Assembly: GCA_036490215.1 (NCBI GenBank)
Contig: DASXEH010000018.1
Location: 67,326-131,325 of the forward strand
Source: JASHSH01 sp036490215
GTDB taxonomy: Bacteria > Pseudomonadota > Alphaproteobacteria > Rhodospirillales > Magnetospirillaceae
DNA length: 64,000 nt
Reading direction: 5' to 3'
Every line of letters begins with the position of its first letter. Within the stretch, counting starts at the first letter, position 1. The notes beneath the pieces are model-generated. The model saw only the letters and a list, made by a program, of their open reading frames with translations. It was not told where the DNA came from and made no database searches. Position numbers and translations under genes: made by a program. This document shows positions 1 through 8,520 of the stretch, one piece after another.

Positions 1-1
1 A

Positions 2-280
2 GTTGTTCTGGCCAAATGGCTAATCGCCGAGCACCCACGCCTGCTGATTCTGGATCATCCGCTGCGTGGCCTCGATATCGGTGCCAAGGCTGAGATTTTT
101 GCCCGTGTTCGAGAGCTTGCGCAGAACGGCATCAGCATTCTTCTCATCGCGGACACGCTGGAAGAATTGCTGGCGTTGAGCGATACGATTCTTGTCATGC
201 GCGACGGCGCAATCACAGCGCGATTGCCGGTCGGCGATGGAAAGCCGACTCAGATGGAAATTCTCGAGAACATGATTTGA
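2..280 (+). CDS. Sugar ABC transporter ATP-binding protein, C-terminal part (cut by window edge)
   Basis: Only the last 92 codons are present; the gene begins before the window. They match the end of the second nucleotide-binding domain of RbsA-type (CUT2) ATPases: a Walker B-like stretch LLILDHPLRGLDIGAKAEIF, then an H-loop-like region (IADTLEELLALSDTILVMRDG) with Asp-Thr where the switch His is usual. The usual Walker B sequence is LDEPTRG(I/V)DVGAK, so a His stands in place of the catalytic Glu. The frame ends TGA at 278-280 and overlaps a possible TTG start of the next permease gene, which indicates translational coupling. The role is to energise sugar import from the cytoplasmic side. 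The substrate cannot be inferred. Confidence 0.88.
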   Translation, partial: VVLAKWLIAEHPRLLILDHPLRGLDIGAKAEIFARVRELAQNGISILLIADTLEELLALSDTILVMRDGAITARLPVGDGKPTQMEILENMI

Positions 281-1341
281 TCGAGCGCCAGGAGCTATTG
301 GCGGGCGATCACGCGACAAAGGCGATGGGTATGGCTAAGGGTGAGTTGGAAGTGGGGGGCGAGGGGGTCGAAGGGCCGGCTACCGCTGCCTTATCGTTAT
401 CGCCGGCGTCCCTTCGTGCCATCCTCAGCGGCGTGATGCCCGCCGTTGTTTTAGTGGCGCTGATTCTGGTCGTTGGGTTTTTTGCTCCTTCTTTTCTCTC
501 GCTGTACAGCTTCGGCGTTCTGCTCGGCGAATCCACCATCATCCTCTTACTCGCAATTCCGCAGACGATGGTGATTATGATCGGGGGGATCGATCTTTCG
601 ATCGCGTCGATCGCGTCGTTGGCTTCGATTCTATTGGCTCTGTTGCTGCCAGAAATCGGATTTTGGGCGATTCCCGCGGTGCTGGTCGCATGCATGGCGA
701 TCGGCGCAACTCAGGGATACATACACGTCGTCGCGCAGGTTCCGTCCTTTGTTGTGACGCTGGCAGGCCTGGGCCTGTGGTCGGGGATCGCCTTGGCGAT
801 CGCGCACACGACGATATCCGTGGATGAAGGCTACGACGCGGTCGGTTGGCTGCAGGCAACTGTTCTGGGTATTCCAATCGCGTTTTTTGGCGGTCTCGCG
901 TTGCTACTCGCGCTCGTCCTCGTCTTTCGGCGGATGTCGATTGGTCGATATGTGTTGGCCATCGGCCTTGGAGAGACTGCTGCACTTCTTTCGGGCATCC
1001 GCGTCGGGCGCGTAAAAATTCTGATCTTCACGCTTTCAGGACTCTTCGCCGGCATTGCGGGAGTGGCGATGGTGGCGCGCAGCTACGCCGGCAATCCATC
1101 GGGCGCAGACAAGTTGCTGCTGCCGAGCATCGCAGCCGTGGTAATCGGGGGAACAGCCATCACCGGCGGCTTCGGCGGATTGGGGCGCACCTTGATTGGC
1201 GTGCTCACTGTGACTGTGTTGCGCGTTGGTATCGCGATCGTGGGTATCGATCCCGGTTACGAACCATTGGCTTACGGTCTCGTCATTATCGGTGCAGTGG
1301 CGCTGACGATGGACCGAGCCCGAATCTCTGTTGTGAAATAG
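277..1341 (+). CDS. Sugar ABC transporter permease, RbsC type (CUT2)
   Basis: The product is a 354-residue integral membrane protein of the BPD_transp_2 family (ribose/xylose-type permeases). Hydrophobic segments fill residues 50 to 350, and the family hallmark GGIDLS lies at about 103-108. A second conserved stretch (GGTAITGGFGGLGRT) lies near the C-terminus, in the region thought to contact the ATPase. The TTG at 277 overlaps the stop of the ATPase gene. ATG codons at 325 and 331 are alternative starts, and 331 has AAGG eight bases upstream; the N-terminal 40 residues are low-complexity and unlike the family. It should form the channel for the transporter whose ATPase precedes it. An aldehyde dehydrogenase gene follows 60 bases later in the same direction. 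Confidence 0.9.
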   Translation: MIERQELLAGDHATKAMGMAKGELEVGGEGVEGPATAALSLSPASLRAILSGVMPAVVLVALILVVGFFAPSFLSLYSFGVLLGESTIILLLAIPQTMVIMIGGIDLSIASIASLASILLALLLPEIGFWAIPAVLVACMAIGATQGYIHVVAQVPSFVVTLAGLGLWSGIALAIAHTTISVDEGYDAVGWLQATVLGIPIAFFGGLALLLALVLVFRRMSIGRYVLAIGLGETAALLSGIRVGRVKILIFTLSGLFAGIAGVAMVARSYAGNPSGADKLLLPSIAAVVIGGTAITGGFGGLGRTLIGVLTVTVLRVGIAIVGIDPGYEPLAYGLVIIGAVALTMDRARISVVK

Positions 1342-1401
1342 GCATCTTTTAGTGGCTCGCAGCGCCACGCCAAAGGAATCCTGCAATCCATCAAGGAGTG
1401 A

Positions 1402-2889
1402 ATGATGGCCTCTCTGAATGGCCCCTGGCGGATGTTGATCGATGGGAAGCAGACAGCCGGTTCTGCCTCTCGCGAGGTTATCAACCCCGCAACTGGTGAA
1501 GTCTTTGCGACCATTCCAGAGGCGAGTGACGCCGAGGTTGATGCCGCATTGATGGCTGCTCGGCGGGCTCAACCGACGTGGGCCGCAATGGCACCGATCG
1601 AGCGGGCGCAGATCATGCACCGCATCGCTGCCCTGATTCGACGGGATACTGACAGGTTGGCGCGTTTGATTGTCGCCGAGCAAGGAAAGCCCATTAGCGA
1701 GGCGCGCGGGGAGGTCGGCGGCGCAGCGGAATTCTTCACCTTCTTCGCTGAATTTGCGCGTCGCATCCAAGGCGAGATTCTCCCTTCAGATGTTCGCGAC
1801 GAGCAGATCTGGATTCAGCGTGTGCCGGTCGGCGTCGTTGTCGGCATCATTCCTTGGAATTACCCTTCTGCGCTCGTGTCGCGCAAAGTTGCGCCAGCAA
1901 TGATCGCGGGAAATACGATCGTCCTAAAGCCCCATGAGATTACGCCGCTGTCGGCGCTTGCCATGGCCGATCTGTTCATTGAGGCCGGCGTGCCTGCCGG
2001 TGTTGTGAACGTCGTGACTGGAGGCGGCGCGACTGTCGGAAAACGTCTTGTCGAAGCCGATGGCGTCGATCTCATCACGATGACAGGCAGCGTTCCTACC
2101 GGTAAACAGATCATGGGCGCCGCCTCGAAGCGTCTGACACCGGTTTCGCTCGAGCTTGGCGGAAAGGCACCCTTCATCGTGATGCCCGATGCGGACTTTG
2201 ATCTGGCAGTTTCGAGCGCCATCACGTCACGCTTCATGAATTGTGGCCAGGTCTGTATCTGCAATGAGCGAACCTTCGTTCATAAGGATATTTATCCACG
2301 CTTTCTCGAGGCGTTTATCGAGAAAGCACGCAAGCTTCGGATTGGTGATCCGCAGGACGAGACCACGGACATCGGGCCGAAGGTGTCGAAACCAGAGCTC
2401 GAGAAGGTCGAGGCGATGGTCGGCGACGCGGTTGGGCGTGGGGCCAAACTCGCTCTCGGCGGAGCCCGGCCGAAGGCACCGCCGACGCCGGGCGGCTACT
2501 GGTACGCGGCGACGGTCCTTACCGGCGTTTCGGCTGAGATGCCGATCATGCAGGATGAGATTTTCGGTCCGGTCATTCCGATCGCTTCTTTCAACTCTTT
2601 CGATGACGTGCTGCGTGACGCGAATGCCAGCCGCTATGGTCTCTCGGCGTATTTGTTTACAAGCGACATGCGCCGGGTGATGCGGGCCGTCAACGAAATC
2701 GATTTTGGCGAGCTTTATGTCAATCGCATCGGCCCGGAAAGCTTGCAGGGCTTCCATGTCGGCTACCGTCAGAGCGGACTGGGCGGCGACGATGGCATCC
2801 ACGGCCTCGAGGTCTTCTTGAGGAAGAAGACCGTCTATCTGAACTATAGCGGCCGGGCGGCCACGACACTTATGCCCTACGGCCAGTGA
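1402..2889 (+). CDS. NAD-dependent aldehyde dehydrogenase, AldA (lactaldehyde/glycolaldehyde) type
   Basis: The 495-residue protein has the complete ALDH fold: PWN at 151-153 (oxyanion Asn), ELGGK at 251-255 (general-base Glu), and the catalytic Cys in NCGQVC at about 285. The C-terminus, with LYVNR, QGFH and QSGLGG followed by a VYLNY ending, resembles E. coli AldA more than succinate-semialdehyde dehydrogenases. The start has AAGGAG eight bases upstream. It probably oxidises a short hydroxyaldehyde released by catabolism of the sugar imported by the preceding transporter; the exact substrate is inferred only from subfamily resemblance. Its stop lies nine bases from the end of the convergent lysR gene, and no terminator hairpin was seen between them. 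Confidence 0.9.
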   Translation: MMASLNGPWRMLIDGKQTAGSASREVINPATGEVFATIPEASDAEVDAALMAARRAQPTWAAMAPIERAQIMHRIAALIRRDTDRLARLIVAEQGKPISEARGEVGGAAEFFTFFAEFARRIQGEILPSDVRDEQIWIQRVPVGVVVGIIPWNYPSALVSRKVAPAMIAGNTIVLKPHEITPLSALAMADLFIEAGVPAGVVNVVTGGGATVGKRLVEADGVDLITMTGSVPTGKQIMGAASKRLTPVSLELGGKAPFIVMPDADFDLAVSSAITSRFMNCGQVCICNERTFVHKDIYPRFLEAFIEKARKLRIGDPQDETTDIGPKVSKPELEKVEAMVGDAVGRGAKLALGGARPKAPPTPGGYWYAATVLTGVSAEMPIMQDEIFGPVIPIASFNSFDDVLRDANASRYGLSAYLFTSDMRRVMRAVNEIDFGELYVNRIGPESLQGFHVGYRQSGLGGDDGIHGLEVFLRKKTVYLNYSGRAATTLMPYGQ

Positions 2890-2898
2890 CCGGTGCGC

Positions 2899-3801
2899 TT
2901 ATACAAACACGCGATAGTGCTGGACGAGTTCGCGGACCAATTGGACCACTTCTTGGAGCCCGGGTCCGAATTCGCTGATCTGGTAGCAAATCGAGACGCG
3001 GTGACCGGGCAGCGGCGGCGATACGTTGAGCCGTCGCACTTCGCCGCGAGCCACCTTATCTGCCATCACGCGCGCCGGAATGAGGCCGATCGCCAGCCCG
3101 CTCAAGATCGTCGGAATAGTGACGAGGAGACTGTTGCACATGCTAATTCGCTGCGGCTCAACGCCCGCTTGGCTAAACCATCGCATGGCCGTGGTGTAGA
3201 GGCGTGCCGGCGGCGGCGAGACAACCAAATGATGGCTGCCGAGATCCTGCGGCGTCAAAACGCCGCGCGGGATGTCAGCTTCGTTGCTGGCGAACCAACT
3301 CAGTTCATTCGTGCCAATTGCTTCCCGCCGCACGTGGTCGGCGACATCCGGCTCGGAGATCACCGCGACGTCCAGTTGTCGATCATTGAGAAGACGACTG
3401 ACGGTCGGCGTGTCTCCGACATGCATCGACGTCTCAAGAGCGGGATATCGCCCCTCGAGACGACGCAAAAGCTCCGGAAGACAGACCTGTCCGAAAGTCT
3501 CGTTGAGACCGAGGCGCAATTGGCCGATGAGCGGATTGCGCGTGCGGAATCGTTCCGACATTTCGCGCACCGTTTCCAACATCCTGTCGGCATAAGCCAG
3601 CAATGCCGTTCCTTCGGCCGTGATATTGATCTTCGGTCCGCGCCGGATGAACAGCTTGGTGCCCAGCGCATCTTCGAGTTCCCGCATGCGTTGCGAGATG
3701 CTCGGCTGAGTCAGGGACAAGTTTTGGGCGGCGGCATTGAAACTCCCCAATCGAACGATTCGTTCGAATGTTCGGAGCTGAGCGAGCGTCACGTTCATCA
3801 T
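2899..3801 (-). CDS. LysR-family transcriptional regulator
   Basis: This is a 300-residue protein of normal LTTR length. The N-terminal winged helix-turn-helix (about residues 1-60) has the classic pattern FNAAAQNLSLTQPSISQRM, and a periplasmic-binding-like effector domain follows (about 90-295). It is transcribed away from the amidohydrolase gene at 3936, with a 134-base shared upstream region, the usual arrangement for an LTTR controlling its divergent neighbour. The likely targets are the acid-degradation genes 3936-9483. The inducer is unknown. Confidence 0.93.
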   Translation of the reverse strand: MMNVTLAQLRTFERIVRLGSFNAAAQNLSLTQPSISQRMRELEDALGTKLFIRRGPKINITAEGTALLAYADRMLETVREMSERFRTRNPLIGQLRLGLNETFGQVCLPELLRRLEGRYPALETSMHVGDTPTVSRLLNDRQLDVAVISEPDVADHVRREAIGTNELSWFASNEADIPRGVLTPQDLGSHHLVVSPPPARLYTTAMRWFSQAGVEPQRISMCNSLLVTIPTILSGLAIGLIPARVMADKVARGEVRRLNVSPPLPGHRVSICYQISEFGPGLQEVVQLVRELVQHYRVFV

Positions 3802-3810
3802 AGGAATTAC

Positions 3811-3821
3811 TTATCATATAA
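3811..3821. promoter_or_regulatory. Candidate LysR operator in divergent region
   Basis: TTATCATATAA is a perfect inverted repeat (TTAT, three-base spacer, ATAA) ten bases upstream of the lysR start and inside the intergenic region shared with the amidohydrolase gene. LTTR boxes are short AT-rich dyads of this kind. Assignment rests on position and symmetry only. Confidence 0.3.
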
Positions 3822-3935
3822 CGGGGGGAGTATCAATTTTCCTTCCGGTCTTCCCATTGGTAGATTGCGTTCGACAAGGTGCCGGGGGAAGGCACGGGCG
3901 TTGTTGTGGGTTGGTTTCGTTAGGAGGGTGAGGAT

Positions 3936-5453
3936 ATGACGTTTCTGAGTGATCGCGAGCTTGCAGGACTGGCACCGGCTGAAAAAGCTGCCTTTCCTTC
4001 ACCGGTTCCGACCCAGATGGTTTCCAACGGCGAATTCAACCCCATAGCGCAGACACCTCAGCAGCGCGAAGTAGAGGCGCGGATCAAAGCCGCAGCCGAT
4101 ACGACAGGTCGAAAATTGGGCATGGACCCTGCGACGTTTCTGCGCAGTGCGTCCGGCATGGCTGCTGCCTTCGAAGCCATGAACCAGGTGCATGGAAAAG
4201 TCTTTGCCGTCGGCCGCGATGAGGCCACAGATCCGGGGGCCGCGGCAGCTTGGCGGGCCGGATTTGCCAAGCAGTTCGTCTTTGACGACCAGGTTCACTT
4301 TGTGCGCGACGATTATTCCTGGGAAGAGCATCTGGGCTTGGCGAAATGGGCATCCGACTATGGATGGAATCGCTCGCTTGCGCCGTCCTCCGCACTGACG
4401 CTCGATCTTTACAAGTTCGACAATTTCTTCAAGGAAATCTACTTCGACAGCGATACTTCGCTTGCGCTCTTGAGTGGCGCACCGACTGACGATCCAGATA
4501 AGGAATTTTTGTCGAACGATCAGATCAAGCAGGCTGCCGACGTGGTGAATAACGCCGCAAAGAATCGACGCCTGCTGTACCACACCATGATCATGCCAGG
4601 GACGCCGGGGTGGATGGATGAAGTCGAACGCGGCATCGAAGTTCTGAAGCCGACGAGTTGGAAGGGTTACACCGTCGGTGACCCGATCGTTCCCCAGGGT
4701 GCCCGGTATCCGTATCGACTCGACGACGAGAAGCTGATGTATCCGTTCTACGAGCGCGCCGTAAAGTCGGGCATCACCACGGTGTGCATTCACAAGGGGC
4801 TCTTGCCGGCGGATTACGCCAGCTCGATGCCAGACGCCTGGCAATACGCGACGGTGGACGATGTCGGTAAGGCGGCAAAGGATTGGCCGCAGATCGACTT
4901 CGTGATCTATCACGCCGGGATCGCGGTCTTCCAACAGGACTTCGTTGAGGACCTCGCCCATTTCGAAAAGACGGGCGCTTTGCGTTGGATCAGCGATCTC
5001 GCGGCGATTCCTGAAAAGTACGGGGTGAACAACGTTTATGCCGATCTGGGAACGTGTTTCGGATGCTGTGCTACGACCAGCCCTCGTGTCGCGGCCGGTA
5101 TCGTCGGCATGCTGGTCAAGGGGCTCGGTTACGAGCGCGTTTTCTGGGGTACCGATGCTGTATGGCAAGGCGGACCGCAATGGCAGATCGAGGCGTTCCG
5201 TCGCCTCGAGATCCCCGAAGCTCTGCAGAAGAAATTCGGCTACGCGCCTCTTGGCGAAGGCAATGGTTTGGTGAAGAAGTCGATCCTCGGCCTCAACGCC
5301 GCGCGTCACTACAAGGTGCCCGTGAAGGAAGGTGACCTGTCGGTCTGGGAACAAGACGGTATTGGCCAGATGAAGCAGGCATATCTCAAGGATGGCGGTC
5401 AACGCAGCAACGCTGCTTATGGATACGTCGTCCGGAATGGGGCGGAATTCTGA
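3936..5453 (+). CDS. Amidohydrolase-family (PF04909, ACMSD-like) protein
   Basis: The 505-residue protein is longer than typical ACMSD-type hydrolases (about 330) because of an N-terminal extension of about 110 residues. Likely metal and catalytic positions are H286 (VCIHKG), H326 (VIYHAG) and D407 (FWGTDAVW). The first HxH motif of the family appears as Q119-V-H121, so one canonical ligand is replaced by Gln. The family carries out non-oxidative decarboxylation or hydrolysis of cyclic acids and lactones. It is the first gene after the divergent LysR regulator and is followed by a strong terminator, so it may form its own transcript. The start ATG has AGGAGG eleven to twelve bases upstream. 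The specific substrate is not recognisable. Confidence 0.85.
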   Translation: MTFLSDRELAGLAPAEKAAFPSPVPTQMVSNGEFNPIAQTPQQREVEARIKAAADTTGRKLGMDPATFLRSASGMAAAFEAMNQVHGKVFAVGRDEATDPGAAAAWRAGFAKQFVFDDQVHFVRDDYSWEEHLGLAKWASDYGWNRSLAPSSALTLDLYKFDNFFKEIYFDSDTSLALLSGAPTDDPDKEFLSNDQIKQAADVVNNAAKNRRLLYHTMIMPGTPGWMDEVERGIEVLKPTSWKGYTVGDPIVPQGARYPYRLDDEKLMYPFYERAVKSGITTVCIHKGLLPADYASSMPDAWQYATVDDVGKAAKDWPQIDFVIYHAGIAVFQQDFVEDLAHFEKTGALRWISDLAAIPEKYGVNNVYADLGTCFGCCATTSPRVAAGIVGMLVKGLGYERVFWGTDAVWQGGPQWQIEAFRRLEIPEALQKKFGYAPLGEGNGLVKKSILGLNAARHYKVPVKEGDLSVWEQDGIGQMKQAYLKDGGQRSNAAYGYVVRNGAEF

Positions 5454-5462
5454 ATCGGGGCG

Positions 5463-5492
5463 CAGGCGACCGGAGTTCCGGTCGCCTGTTTT
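5463..5492 (+). terminator. Intrinsic terminator after the amidohydrolase gene
   Basis: A perfect 11-bp stem (CAGGCGACCGG at 5463-5473 pairing with CCGGTCGCCTG at 5478-5488) closes a four-base loop and is followed directly by TTTT. It lies ten bases after the stop at 5453. Confidence 0.9.
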
Positions 5493-5619
5493 CTATTGTC
5501 GCAACCAGCCCGCATATCCGGAGCGATAACTAGACCGGATGGCTGTGGTTTGGACAAGACGACTAAGGGTGACGTGGCGTGTTCTTGATTAGATATCGCC
5601 GCCACCCAGGGAGAGTTAC

Positions 5620-6438
5620 ATGACGTTGGTCAAAAATGCGGTGAAGGCTGCGGCCGCAACTGGTGAACGCATTCGCGGCGTTCACTTGACCTTTCCCGCC
5701 CCAACCATCATCGAGGTCCTGGCCCAGTCTGCCGATCTCGACTTCGTTTATATTGATGGTGAACATGGTTGTTTCGATTGGCGCGATATCGAAATCGCAT
5801 GCATTACTGCTGAACGCTGCGGTCTTACATCGATCGCTCGGATTGCCGATCGTCAGGTATCGACCATAACGCGATTTCTTGATCGCGGCATTCTCGGCGT
5901 CGTCGCTCCTCATGTCGACACTGTGGAAGATGCTCAGAGCGTGGTCGATGCCGCCTATTTTGCTCCGCTCGGCAACCGGTCATTCGGCTCCGGCCGTCCG
6001 GAATACGGTGCTGAGATCAGCGAACGGCAGAATTATCTGACCGCCTGTAATAATCGCGTATCAGTCTGCCTGATGATCGAGAGCCGTGCCGCTCTACAAA
6101 ATGTGAGCGAACTGGCGGCGCTGTCAGGGGTCGACTATTTTAGCTTCGGCATGATGGATCTATCTCAGGATCTCGGTCACCCGGGCAATCCATCTCACCC
6201 CGATGTCGAGAATGCTGTGAAGACGGCCTCCGCGCGCATTCACGCCGCAGGGAAGCGGGTGCGCGAGGATTTTATGAATTTTTGTTGGATTAACGATCTT
6301 CTTGTTGCGGGCGCCCAAAAAATTCTAGGGAATCCGGACGAGACGGACCGCGCCGGCACGCGTCAGGAAGCATCCGATCGTATCGGCAAGCTGCGACTCG
6401 AACGTACGGTATCCGCAGATGGAAGTATCCCCTCATAA
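5620..6438 (+). CDS. HpcH/HpaI-family aldolase
   Basis: The 272-residue protein belongs to the class II (metal-dependent) 2-keto-3-deoxy acid aldolases. Family marks are the catalytic GEHG (E48, H49), the conserved region around GNRSFGSGR (about 119-126), the metal ligand E154 in MIESRAAL, and D180 near FGMMD. The enzyme should cleave a 4-hydroxy-2-oxo acid to pyruvate (or glyoxylate) and an aldehyde. It has GGGAGAG upstream of the ATG. It lies between the amidohydrolase terminator and a hydratase-fold gene, consistent with a lower pathway that hydrates or tautomerises an oxo acid and then cleaves it. Confidence 0.9.
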   Translation: MTLVKNAVKAAAATGERIRGVHLTFPAPTIIEVLAQSADLDFVYIDGEHGCFDWRDIEIACITAERCGLTSIARIADRQVSTITRFLDRGILGVVAPHVDTVEDAQSVVDAAYFAPLGNRSFGSGRPEYGAEISERQNYLTACNNRVSVCLMIESRAALQNVSELAALSGVDYFSFGMMDLSQDLGHPGNPSHPDVENAVKTASARIHAAGKRVREDFMNFCWINDLLVAGAQKILGNPDETDRAGTRQEASDRIGKLRLERTVSADGSIPS

Positions 6439-6519
6439 AAAGAAAACTTAGATAAGGGAGCAGCCGCGAGATCCGCGGGAAACTCGCTTAGTTTTGGTTG
6501 TCAGTGCGGGCGTGGCAGT

Positions 6520-7275
6520 ATGGATAGTAGTGCAATTGCGAAGGCGACCGAGGTTCTGCTTGCAGCACGGCGCAGCGGAGAATTGGCCGACCGCTTTCCG
6601 ATATTGAGCCGACCGACCACGGCAGAAGAGGCGAACAGCATTCAGGAAGCTGTGGCTGCGGCTCTCGGCGAAACGATCGCTGGATGGAAGGTCGCTCGCC
6701 TACCTGATTTCGGTTTGCTTCGCGGCATCATTCTTCAGTCCAGGGTGTTCCAGAGTGGCGCGGTTGTCTCCGCGGCGCACGCACCGGCCATGGGCGTCGA
6801 AGCGGAGATCGCGTTTCGCTTCGACCGCGCGATGTCGCCGCGCGAAGCAGAGTACAGCCGGAAGGATGTGGAAGACTGCGTCTCGGCATTCGTGGCCATC
6901 GAAATCGTCGATTCCCGATTCAAAGAGGCTCATAAGCTTCCCGTTATCGAAAGGGCGGCCGACTGTATGTCTAATGGCGGGTTTGTGGTCGGTACGATGC
7001 GTCATGATTGGCGCAATTTCGATCTTTCGATGCTTGCCGCCAGCCTTTTGATTAACGGCAAGCCGGTTGTCGATCGGCAAATTGGCGGTCATGTAACGAA
7101 GGATCCGCTGATCCTAGCGATCACTTTGGCGAATACGCTTCGTGCAACAACCGGCATTGCCGCCGGGAAAGTCGTGACCACAGGAACTTTCACCGGCATC
7201 CAGTATGCGGCCACCGGTGATCGGGTTCAGGCGGCATTCGATGGATTTGGCGATGCCGTGGTCAGCTTCGTCTGA
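6520..7275 (+). CDS. 2-keto-4-pentenoate hydratase / FAH-superfamily protein
   Basis: At 251 residues it matches the MhpD/hydratase-decarboxylase branch of the fumarylacetoacetate hydrolase fold: GWKV at about 55-58, the acidic metal-site motif GVEAEIAF at about 92-99, a second acidic region (FVAIEIVDSRF) and the TGTFTG turn near 225. Members hydrate 2-hydroxypenta-2,4-dienoates or decarboxylate oxalocrotonate-like acids using Mg2+. It lies 81 bases downstream of the HpcH/HpaI aldolase, which acts one step later in meta-cleavage-type routes, so the pair is functionally coherent. The ribosome site before the ATG is weak. Confidence 0.85.
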   Translation: MDSSAIAKATEVLLAARRSGELADRFPILSRPTTAEEANSIQEAVAAALGETIAGWKVARLPDFGLLRGIILQSRVFQSGAVVSAAHAPAMGVEAEIAFRFDRAMSPREAEYSRKDVEDCVSAFVAIEIVDSRFKEAHKLPVIERAADCMSNGGFVVGTMRHDWRNFDLSMLAASLLINGKPVVDRQIGGHVTKDPLILAITLANTLRATTGIAAGKVVTTGTFTGIQYAATGDRVQAAFDGFGDAVVSFV

Positions 7276-7317
7276 TCAGTACCCTGACAACATTCAGAAA
7301 ATAGAGGAATAGGAACG

Positions 7318-8265
7318 ATGGAAATTCGCAACCTCGGCCGATCTGGTCTGCGCGTCTCGCTGGTGGGCCTGGGCGCCAATAACTTCGGTTGGCGCATCGA
7401 TACCGAGGCTACGCGCAAGGTCGTCCATGCCGCCCTGGACCGGGGGATTACATTCATCGATACGGCCGATATGTATGGTGATGGACAGTCCGAAGAGATG
7501 CTGGGAAAAGCGCTCGGGTCGCACCGCAAAGATGTCGTATTGGCCACCAAATTCGCTGCGGCGTTTGGCGGCGTTGAGGGCGGACCATTCGGTTCGCGCC
7601 GCTATATCATGTCCGCCGTCGAAGACAGTCTCAAGCGGTTAGGGACAGATTGGATCGATCTCTACCAGTATCACTGGTCAGACCCACGCACGCCCATGGA
7701 GGAGACACTACGCGCGCTCGATGACCTCACGCGTCAGGGCAAAATCCGCTATATCGGTCTTTCAAATCATGCTGGCTGGCAGGTGGTTGATGCCCATTGG
7801 ATCGCCCGCCATCTGGGCCTGAATGCGCCCGTTTCGTGTCAGGACGAATACAGTCTCCTCGTGCGTGGTGTCGAACGGGAATTGGTCCCGGCAATCCGCT
7901 CTCTCGGGATGGGGCTGTTGCCGTATTTTCCACTGGCGTCAGGTTTGCTATCGGGCAAATACAAAAAGGGCGCAGCGCTTCCGACGGACGCCCGCTTCGC
8001 CAGTAAGAGTATGGGCGGTCTCGGCAATCGATATATGACTGATCGGAATTGGCCGATCGTTACCCAACTCGAGAAGTTCTGTGCCGAACGTGGCCATTCG
8101 ATGCTCGAATTGGCTTTCAGTTGGCTTGCATCTAACCCAACGGTATCGAGTGTGATTGCTGGTGCCACCAAGCCTGAGCAGATTCAGCAGAACGTCGCAG
8201 CAGCCAATTGGAAACTGACTGGCGACGAAATAGCCGCCATCGACTCGATGACCAGAGTCCCATAG
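7318..8265 (+). CDS. Aldo/keto reductase
   Basis: The 315-residue (beta/alpha)8 oxidoreductase carries the AKR tetrad: D48 and Y53 in FIDTADMYGDG, K78 in LATKF and H119 in LYQYHW. The C-terminal half has the NADPH-binding GATKPEQIQQNV pattern. The sequence is close to the general YghZ/YajO-like and L-glyceraldehyde-reductase-like AKRs. It should reduce an aldehyde or ketone, or run in the opposite direction on an alcohol. An AT-rich stretch with AGGAAC precedes the ATG, 42 bases after the hydratase gene, so it probably shares its transcript. Confidence 0.92.
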   Translation: MEIRNLGRSGLRVSLVGLGANNFGWRIDTEATRKVVHAALDRGITFIDTADMYGDGQSEEMLGKALGSHRKDVVLATKFAAAFGGVEGGPFGSRRYIMSAVEDSLKRLGTDWIDLYQYHWSDPRTPMEETLRALDDLTRQGKIRYIGLSNHAGWQVVDAHWIARHLGLNAPVSCQDEYSLLVRGVERELVPAIRSLGMGLLPYFPLASGLLSGKYKKGAALPTDARFASKSMGGLGNRYMTDRNWPIVTQLEKFCAERGHSMLELAFSWLASNPTVSSVIAGATKPEQIQQNVAAANWKLTGDEIAAIDSMTRVP

Positions 8266-8322
8266 TTCACAATCGAACGGCATAGACAGCGCTGTTCCGA
8301 TTGACGGTACCCTGACGAGTCC

Positions 8323-8342
8323 CTCGCACCTTTTCGTGCGAG
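8323..8342 (+). terminator. Possible terminator hairpin after aldo/keto reductase gene
   Basis: CTCGCAC (8323-8329) and GTGCGAG (8336-8342) form a 7-bp stem with a six-base loop. A run of five T follows seven bases later, so the match to an intrinsic terminator is imperfect. Confidence 0.35.
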
Positions 8343-8356
8343 AAGGCATTTTTGTT

Positions 8357-8488
8357 GTCAAGTGGCTCCAGAGCACTATCAACAATGGTGCTAATCTGCT
8401 GAACGTGAACGCGTTCTGGCAGCGGGTCATCACCGGCGGATTGATTGTCGTGACTGTCTATTTCGATCAGCTACGTCGCCGCCGTTGA
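8357..8488 (+). pseudogene. Remnant of an RbsC-type sugar permease gene (C-terminus only)
   Basis: Reading the frame that ends TGA at 8486-8488 gives about 43 codons with the pattern INNGANLLNVNAFWQ, then ITGGLIVV and a YFDQLRRRR ending. That is the C-terminal signature of ribose-type ABC permeases (usually NNGLNLLGVS..WQ...KG..I..AV..D..RRR). There is no start codon and no upstream permease sequence; a 7-bp hairpin lies just before it. The rest of a CUT2 transporter gene has been deleted between the aldo/keto reductase and hydroxyacid dehydrogenase genes. The remnant ends 32 bases before the next start codon. Confidence 0.75.
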
Positions 8489-8520
8489 CGGCGTCAAGCC
8501 TGATAGAGGACGAAGAGGAT

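Noticed and set aside
2893..3939. 348-codon plus-strand frame over the lysR gene
   Set aside because: Antisense to a clear LysR gene with an intact HTH; no motif of its own.
3999..5402. 467-codon minus-strand open frame opposite the amidohydrolase gene
   Set aside because: Antisense shadow; no recognisable motif or ribosome site, while the plus-strand gene has conserved metal-site motifs and a terminator.
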